DNA of 10,417 nt from Euzebyaceae bacterium. GTDB lineage: Bacteria; Actinomycetota; Nitriliruptoria; Euzebyales; Egibacteraceae. Location of the stretch: positions 1 through 10,417 of the forward strand of contig JACCXR010000250.1 in assembly GCA_013696915.1 (NCBI GenBank), read 5' to 3'. The position numbers and the translations under genes were made by a program. Below the pieces are notes generated by a model, which was not told the DNA's origin, ran no database searches, and saw only the letters and a list, made by a program, of their open reading frames with translations. Of the stretch, positions 6,265-10,417 are shown piece by piece; position 1 is the stretch's first letter; each line of letters begins with the position of its first letter.

Positions 6265-6471
6265 TCAGGCGACGTCGAAACCGGCGGCGCGGACGCCTTC
6301 TTCAAGCTCCTGGAGAGACACCGTGGCCTCGTCGTAGCGCACGGCCGCGGTTCCCCCTGGGTCGACCTTCGCCCGGATGACCCCATCGAGCCGTTCGAGG
6401 TACTGCCCCAGCCGCTGCGCGCAGTGGCCGCAGTCCATGCCGGTGGTGTTCATCGTCGTCTGCGTCGCCAT
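6265..6471 (-). CDS. HMA-domain metallochaperone (CopZ-like)
   Basis: This 68-residue protein is a single HMA domain of CopZ/MerP size, with GMDCGHC at residues 11-17 (Cys14, Cys17). It then has a helix 'AQRLGQYLERLDGV', the strand 'AAVRYDEATV' and a terminal 'GVRAAGFDV' typical of the fold. Proteins of this kind carry Cu(I) or related metals in the cytoplasm and hand them to P-type ATPases or regulators. The ATG at 6471 is preceded by GAGGAG about 12 nt upstream, a somewhat long spacing. The gene is first in a two-gene operon driven by a MerR-family-type promoter (6504-6535). The specific metal cannot be fixed; the operator favours copper-like control. No P-type ATPase or MerR-family regulator is encoded in the window. 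Confidence 0.9.
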   Translation of the reverse strand: MATQTTMNTTGMDCGHCAQRLGQYLERLDGVIRAKVDPGGTAAVRYDEATVSLQELEEGVRAAGFDVA

Positions 6472-6503
6472 CTCGTCTCGTCTCTCCTCGGTCGCCTGAG
6501 CGG

Positions 6504-6535
6504 ACCCTAGACCTTCCAGCCTGCTGGAAGGTCAA
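6504..6535 (-). promoter_or_regulatory. MerR/CueR-type operator-promoter of the HMA operon
   Basis: On the minus strand, TTGACC (6535-6530) and TAGGGT (6509-6504) are -35 and -10 elements separated by 20 bp, the over-long spacing typical of MerR-family activated promoters. A perfect inverted repeat at 6510-6533 (GACCTTCCAGC, CT, GCTGGAAGGTC as read on the plus strand) overlaps the spacer. It contains the CCTTCC/GGAAGG core known from CueR sites. The predicted transcript starts about 26 nt before the chaperone ATG. Copper, silver or gold sensing is the nearest match; other thiophilic metals are possible. Confidence 0.85.
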
Positions 6536-6594
6536 ATGTTCCAGGTGCGTGAGCCAGGACGGAATGTCTGTCGCCCACCCCGGGTTTCCGATTC

Positions 6595-6978
6595 ATGACG
6601 AACACGACGAACGACACGTCCCGCACCGAACGCAGTGGCGTCCGCCGCCTGCTGTCCAAGCTCGCACCCGGCCAGGAAGAATCCCGCGCCATGCAGGCCG
6701 TCTGGAACGGGGTGGTGATCGCGGAGAGCGATGACACGGTCGTGGTGGAGGGCAACCACTACTTCCCGATCCAGGCGGTGAACCCCGACGTCCTGCAGCC
6801 GAGCAGCCATCACACGGTCTGCCCCTGGAAGGGCCTGGCGAGCTACTACGACGTCGCGGTCGACGGAGAGGTCAACCGCGACGCCGCGTGGTACTACCCG
6901 AAGCCCACGCCGCCGGCGCGGAAGGTTGCCAACCGCGTCGCGTTCTGGAACGGCGTAAAGGTCCGCCCTACGCAGTAG
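6595..6978 (+). CDS. DUF427 domain protein
   Basis: This 127-residue protein is almost entirely a DUF427 domain from about residue 33: 'MQAVWNGVVIAESDDTVVVE' (33-52), 'GNHYFP', 'HTVCPWKGLASYYDV' (73-87), 'NRDAAWYYP' and 'ANRVAFWNGVKV' (112-123). DUF427 is a small beta-rich fold of undetermined biochemical role, widespread in bacteria and fungi. Residues 1-32 are a polar extension not usual in the family. An ATG at 6691 with AGGAAGA 10 nt upstream would give the classical 95-residue form, so the start is uncertain; the ATG at 6595 has no visible ribosome-binding site. It is divergent from the HMA operon and convergent with the cysteine hydrolase, with only 29 bp between their stops. The shared spacer with the metal operator may be incidental. 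Confidence 0.88.
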   Translation: MTNTTNDTSRTERSGVRRLLSKLAPGQEESRAMQAVWNGVVIAESDDTVVVEGNHYFPIQAVNPDVLQPSSHHTVCPWKGLASYYDVAVDGEVNRDAAWYYPKPTPPARKVANRVAFWNGVKVRPTQ

Positions 6979-7007
6979 CGCTCCCGGATCGTGCAACAAC
7001 CGTCTAA

Positions 7008-8000
7008 CTAACCAGTCGGCGCGACCGAGCCGTAGAGCTTGGCGATGTCGCTGGGGCGAGGTCCCATCTTGGCATTGCGGGATGCCGCCGTGGGAGGCTC
7101 GTCCCAGGGCACCTTGCCGACCACGAGCTTGGGAATGTTGACAAACGCCTTGCCCTCCGCGACGCGCACGACCGCGTCGAGCGGGACGTAGGTGTCACGG
7201 TTGAAGATGCCGCGCTTGACGAGCACGTAGCCGGGACCGTCGTCGTCCTCGACCACTTCGTCGATGCCGCCGAGCTTGAGCTGATCGGACGCATAGACGT
7301 CGTCCCCCTCGCGCGGGAGACGATCCGGCCCGATGGCGCTGAGGAGATCGTCGGTGTCCAGGACGGCGTTGCCGATCAATGGGAAGTTCACCCGGATCGA
7401 TGCTTCGTACGCCGGCAGGTTCTCGGCGCCGATCGCGTCGCGCACGAACGTGACGTCATAGCCGTGCTCGGCGGCGTGGCGGCCCGTCGACTCGACACAC
7501 AGGTTGGCGGTCATGCCCGCGAGCACCAGCTGGGTCGTGCCGAGCCGCTGAAGGTGCTCTCGCAGGTCCGTCTCGAAGACATCGCTCCCCTTGTGCGGAT
7601 GGAGCACGATCTCCCCTTCTCGGGGTCGAAGGTTCGGATGGAAGTCGGCACCCCAGCTGCCTGCGAGGAACATCTGCTGCTCGAACATGATCCGGTTGAT
7701 GCCGGTGCGCCGATGCAGCTCCTGTCCCGCGTAGTCATCGGAGGTGTAGGCCATCGGGCCGTACAGCACCGGGATGTCGTGTTCCCGAACACCGTCGATC
7801 AGCCGCCGCAGGTGGCCGATCACGTCGTGCTTGGTCACGGTGCTCTCCGTCATGTCCCAGGCCGCGCCTTCCTCGGAGAGGAAGTCGTTGACTGGGTCGA
7901 TCACCAGCACCGCGGTCGTGGTGGGATCCAGCGTCCGGCCGGCGCGCCCCCGCAAGCGGTAGGTGTCCACACCGTCGGTACGATCGTCCTCAGTGTTCAT
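7008..8000 (-). CDS. Isochorismatase-like cysteine hydrolase with C-terminal PRC-barrel/DUF2171-like domain
   Basis: This 330-residue protein has an N-terminal isochorismatase-type hydrolase domain (about 28-225). The catalytic triad is visible: Asp35 in 'VLVIDPVNDF', Lys137 in 'LHPHKGSDVF', and Cys168 in 'AGMTANLCVESTGR'. Enzymes of this fold hydrolyse amides or enol ethers (nicotinamidase, isochorismatase, carbamoylsarcosine amidase); the substrate cannot be assigned. Residues 230-298 ('GDDVYASDQLKLGGIDEVVE', 'GYVLVKRGIFNRDTYVPLDAV', 'VNIPKLVVGKVPW') resemble a PRC-barrel/DUF2171 module, which is not usual in the hydrolase family. The ATG at 8000 has a perfect AGGAGG 6 nt upstream; a longer open frame to 8072 is rejected on that ground. 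It has no signal peptide and is probably cytoplasmic. Its only close neighbour is the convergent DUF427 gene. Confidence 0.9.
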   Translation of the reverse strand: MNTEDDRTDGVDTYRLRGRAGRTLDPTTTAVLVIDPVNDFLSEEGAAWDMTESTVTKHDVIGHLRRLIDGVREHDIPVLYGPMAYTSDDYAGQELHRRTGINRIMFEQQMFLAGSWGADFHPNLRPREGEIVLHPHKGSDVFETDLREHLQRLGTTQLVLAGMTANLCVESTGRHAAEHGYDVTFVRDAIGAENLPAYEASIRVNFPLIGNAVLDTDDLLSAIGPDRLPREGDDVYASDQLKLGGIDEVVEDDDGPGYVLVKRGIFNRDTYVPLDAVVRVAEGKAFVNIPKLVVGKVPWDEPPTAASRNAKMGPRPSDIAKLYGSVAPTG

Positions 8001-8154
8001 CGCGGTCCTCCTACGTCGGAGCTGCTCGGCCGGCTTCGCGTCCCTCTTTCCCCAAACCGCCTGGCGGAGCACAAAATTGTCGCATAGGTGGCAATCTCAG
8101 TCTCTCGATCAGGGTGTGCAGGCTGTCATGGCAGCCAATTGTGGGGCCGCGCTT
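8001..8154. other. Upstream region of the cysteine hydrolase with imperfect palindrome
   Basis: This 154-bp stretch is relatively AT-rich for the window (for example CAAAATTGTCG near 8071-8082), as expected for a promoter, but no clear -35/-10 pair was found. GGCTGTCATGGCAGCC (8121-8136) is a 16-bp palindrome with one mismatched pair and may be either an operator or a hairpin ending the small membrane-protein gene. Confidence 0.35.
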
Positions 8155-8316
8155 TCAGTGGGCGGCGCGCAGCACGAACAGACCCAGGACGAAGATTGTC
8201 AGCGAGCTGAAGAAGAATGGCAGGACGCTGTCCCGCCGTACTCGCCAGATCACTGCGGCGGCGACCACCAGTAGGACAGCGAGCTGCACCGCTAAACCGC
8301 GATCCGTTCGCGGCAA
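8155..8316 (-). CDS. Small membrane protein, two predicted helices
   Basis: This short frame reads 53 residues from TTG (8316), or 44 from GTG (8289), and ends in TGA at 8155. It has a hydrophobic helix 'LAVLLVVAAAVIW' followed by the basic turn 'RVRRD', then a second helix 'LPFFFSSLTIFVLGLFVL' and a short 'RAAH' tail. The two hydrophobic stretches around a basic loop give a hairpin topology with the loop in the cytoplasm. The clustering of hydrophobic residues, with Phe-rich codons in GC-rich DNA, argues against chance. The start is uncertain, as neither codon has a strong Shine-Dalgarno; GAG lies about 8 nt before the TTG. I do not recognise a family. It sits 155 bp upstream of the cysteine hydrolase on the same strand. 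Confidence 0.5.
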   Translation of the reverse strand: MPRTDRGLAVQLAVLLVVAAAVIWRVRRDSVLPFFFSSLTIFVLGLFVLRAAH

Positions 8317-8561
8317 CGCCAGCTCGATCAGTCAGGTGCTGTCAGGCAACCCGGCGCGGGGCGGCAGCGTTCCGCGGGCATGACATCCAGTCGTCACCGG
8401 TGGCGTCCCGCCGCTGCCGCCACCCCCACCAGCGCTAGAAGGGTCCCGCCTTCCGCTCGTCGGGGCGTCGTGGATGAACAGGGTCTTTCGCCGCTTGCGG
8501 ACAGCCACGCGCCCCCGCCGTAGGGGCTGGGGCGCGTGGGATTGTGTTGGATCCCGAGCGG
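8317..8561. other. Intergenic stretch upstream of the small membrane protein
   Basis: No convincing gene is seen here. It holds GGTGGCG (8399-8405) with CGCCACC (8418-8424), a 7-bp inverted repeat with a 12-nt loop, and the stronger hairpin at 8505-8539. Frames running through it give Gly/Arg-rich products without family character. Confidence 0.4.
8505..8539 (-). terminator. Strong hairpin after the cell-wall-binding-repeat gene
   Basis: CCACGCGCCCC (8505-8515) and GGGGCGCGTGG (8529-8539) form perfect 11-bp arms around a 13-nt loop. The hairpin starts 22 bp beyond the stop at 8562 on the minus strand. It lacks a T-run but is very stable, and is the likely terminator. Confidence 0.6.
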
Positions 8562-10270
8562 CTACTCGGCCAGACCAAGGAGCGCGGCAGCCTGGTCGCA
8601 TGCGGCGGCGTCGGTGAACGGGCCGCAGACCAGGGCGACGGTGCCGCCGCCCTCAGCCCCGCCGAGGTAATCGGCGGTCTCGGGCGGCAGCGCTGCTCCG
8701 TTCGACAGCAGCACGGGATAGCCGGTCTGGCCGGCGAGCGCCGCGGCGGGGAACCCCGACGCCCAACTCTCGCTCTGGTACCCGTCGACCAGGATGACGC
8801 CAGGGGCCTGGTCGACGGTCTCGTAGCCGAAGGCGATCCTTGCGACCTCCACGGCGGTCCCTGCCCGGGTGGCACCCGCCTCGCGCATGGTCGCGATGCC
8901 AAGGCCCTCAATCTCTTCTTGCGTGCGCTCGCTGACGGCGTCCGGGCCACCCTTGATGACGACCATCTCGATCTGGGAGGCGGACAGGTAGTCCCTGGTC
9001 TGGGAGCTCAACGCGTCCGTGTCGGTCAGCAGGATGGGAACCCCTCCGGCGTTGGCCGACGCGGCACCGGCAGCCAGGGAGTCGGCGAACGCCTGGGTTG
9101 GATCGCCAGCGAAGCCGGCGCGCGCCACGATGGCGCTGGTGCTGCTCGCCAACGCCGGCTCCGAAAGGGCGATGGCGATCGCGGTGTCGATGCGGGTGCT
9201 GCCGCTGACGCGATCGACCTCGTAGCCAAGGTCCCGCAGCTGCGTCTCCACCTGGATCGAGACCGCCTCGGTTCCCCCGAGGATGGTCACACGGGAGACG
9301 TCGAGCCGTTCGAGCTCGTCGGCGGTGGCTTGCGAAAGACCGCCGGGGTCGGTCAGCAGCAGCGGGCTCCCGGCGTCCAGACCCTGCAACGACCCGGAGG
9401 TCAGCGAGTCGGCGAACAGGTCGTCACGGGCGACCAGCGCGCGGTCGGTGCCGAAGGGGAACGCCTGCTGACTGTAGGCGACCGCGGCGTCGACGTTCGT
9501 GCCGGCCTCCAGCCGGACGACCTCGGCGGCCTCGGCTTGGCCGGTGACCCTCCAGATCGCGCCGGTGCCCGGCGGGAACTCGTAGGGCGGCGCGAGCGCG
9601 GGGTTGATCCGCGCGATGCCGTAGTCGACGATGTACAGGGCACCGTCCGGGCCGAACTTCGCGTCGAACGGCCGCTCCAGCCCTTGGCCTTGCGCGCCCT
9701 GCGCCGAGGCGGGTCCGGGCCTGGCGTTGCGCACGAACGGCACGACTCGACCGCTGTCGGGGTCCACACGGGTGATCTGGTAGCCGACCGGCTGGTCGCG
9801 CAGCGGGTTCGTCGGCGGCGCGAGGTCACCCCACTCCGCCACGAACAGCTGCCCGGCGAGCGGCCCCCAGGACGCCGGCGCGACGTCGAGCAGCGACGGC
9901 GAGGAGTTCCACTCGTGCAGCCCGGCGATCAGCGACGGGTCCGGCGGCTCGAGCCCACTCGCCTCGTGGTCGATCACAAAGCCCAGCTCCCCCGGCGGCT
10001 GGAGCTCGTCGCCGATTGAACACCGGCGGCATCAGCGACGCGGGCGCCTGGAACTGCGGCTCGGTCAGCGGCTCGAAGGCCGCCGAGAAGTCGGGGTAGC
10101 CGTACCACGTCCCCTCTTCGACCCGATACGTGCCGTCGAAGTCGTCCCTGAACGGTCGCGACCCGCGGATGTCGTAGCCGTTCACCGCCGTGTACATCTG
10201 CCCGTCATCGTCCCACGTGACGCCGGTCGCTGGTCCCGGGTGCGTCGGGTCGGCCGGCGCGGCGGATGCC
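8562..10270 (-). pseudogene. Broken sorbosone dehydrogenase-like/cell-wall-binding repeat fusion protein
   Basis: Two frames together make one protein. The upstream piece (about 10270-10018) reads 'GVTWDDDGQMYTAVNGYDIR' and 'GTWYGYPDFSAAFEPLTEPQ', part of a PQQ/sorbosone-dehydrogenase-like beta-propeller. Near 10017 one extra A in TTCAATC shifts the frame. The downstream piece (10016-8562) continues with 'ELQPPGELGFVIDHEASGLE', 'LHEWNSSPSLLDVAPASWGP', 'GQLFVAEWGDLAPP' and 'RPFDAKFGPDGALYIVDYG'. After 'GAIWRVTG' come three type-2 cell-wall-binding repeats of about 100 residues ('AVAYSQQAFPFGTDRALVAR', 'VTILGGTEAVS', 'RIDTAIAIALSE', 'VVIKGGPDAVSE'), ending in 'LLGLAE'. Such repeats anchor secreted proteins to the wall. 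The N-terminal half with signal peptide is missing at the IS110 junction. The shifted frame meets a TGA just upstream, so the break is real in this sequence, though a sequencing error could explain the single base. Confidence 0.85.
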
Positions 10271-10417
10271 ACGGGCAGTCGGAGCTCGCAACCCCGGTGC
10301 GCTGGCGGCGTTCGGCACCGACCTGGCCCACCCCGACGCGCTGGCAACCCTGGCCAAGGCGCCCACCCCGGAGCTGGGCCGGCGGCTGTCGACCGCCCAG
10401 ATCGCCGCGGCGCTGCG
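10266..10417 (+). mobile_element. IS110-family transposase fragment (5' truncated, runs off right edge)
   Basis: On the plus strand, in the frame of TTC at 10311, the sequence reads 'NPGALAAFGTDLAHPDALAT' followed by 'LAKAPTPELGRRLSTAQIAA'. This matches the middle region of IS110-family (DEDD) transposases, roughly the segment before the transposase_20 domain. The catalytic DEDD N-terminal domain is absent because this frame starts inside the protein at the junction with the propeller gene; the rest lies outside the window. An in-frame ATG at 10266 is probably incidental. The element therefore appears truncated. The exact boundary lies between about 10260 and 10300. Confidence 0.65.

Noticed and set aside
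5554..6337. Plus-strand frames over the spacer and the HMA genes
   Set aside because: They give Arg/Ser/Pro-rich products typical of non-coding frames in GC-rich DNA; no start signals were seen.
6234..6386. N-terminal extension of the second HMA gene upstream of the ATG at 6233
   Set aside because: The extension overlaps the upstream HMA gene in another frame and is low-complexity, while the ATG at 6233 has AGGAG at 5 nt.
8544..10019. 491-codon plus-strand frame opposite the cell-wall-binding repeat gene
   Set aside because: The minus strand has three recognisable repeats and a propeller; the plus frame is rich in Arg/Gly/Asp without domains.
1..10417. tRNA, rRNA, CRISPR array or riboswitch
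   Set aside because: No cloverleaf, repeated spacer-like units or conserved riboswitch core was seen on either strand by eye.

Overview
The window is very GC-rich and gene-dense, with GTG/TTG starts, overlapping start/stop pairs and short TANNNT -10 elements close to start codons. Its content (ProA beside a MoxR/VWA pair, VapBC, a DUF427 protein, and a protein ending in type-2 cell-wall-binding repeats) suggests a high-GC actinobacterium. The fusion of a sorbosone-dehydrogenase-like protein to these repeats recalls the Nitriliruptoria/Euzebya side of the phylum. That placement is an impression, not a demonstrated assignment.

Layout. (1) Positions 1-2871, minus strand: a likely operon proA > moxR-type AAA+ ATPase > VWA/CoxE-like protein (cut by the left edge), with proA and the ATPase overlapping in GTGA. 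(2) 2980-3486, plus strand: an unrecognised 168-residue protein with a charged coiled-coil N-terminus, divergent from proA. (3) 3746-5501, plus strand: a nucleotidyltransferase of the AbiEii/MNT-like superfold with an apparent N-terminal helix-turn-helix, followed by a VapB-VapC toxin-antitoxin pair. The nucleotidyltransferase and VapB both appear to have a -10 element only 6-8 nt before the ATG, so leaderless transcripts are likely. (4) 5502-5909: about 400 bp without a convincing gene, including a possible decayed gene remnant. (5) 5910-6471, minus strand: two heavy-metal-associated (HMA) domain genes under a near-textbook MerR/CueR-type operator-promoter at 6504-6535. The second gene looks like the severed metal-binding head of a larger membrane protein. 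(6) 6595-6978, plus strand: a DUF427 protein. (7) 7008-8000, minus strand: an isochorismatase-like cysteine hydrolase with an unusual C-terminal PRC-barrel/DUF2171-like domain. (8) 8155-8316, minus strand: a small two-helix membrane protein with a TTG or GTG start. (9) 8562 to about 10270, minus strand: a PQQ/sorbosone-dehydrogenase-like beta-propeller fused to three cell-wall-binding repeats, broken by a +1 frameshift near 10017 and cut at its N-terminal side. (10) About 10266-10417, plus strand: the interior of an IS110-family transposase, which abuts the broken propeller gene and runs off the right edge.

The left third looks like ordinary chromosome (proline biosynthesis plus a chaperone-type ATPase pair). 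From about 3500 rightward the content is accessory: a toxin-antitoxin/nucleotidyltransferase cluster, metal-responsive genes, gene remnants, and an insertion-sequence boundary. No tRNA, rRNA or CRISPR array was seen. No clearly new system can be proven from sequence alone. The best candidates for a second look are the HTH-nucleotidyltransferase next to VapBC, the operator-controlled HMA pair with a truncated partner, and the cysteine hydrolase-PRC fusion.
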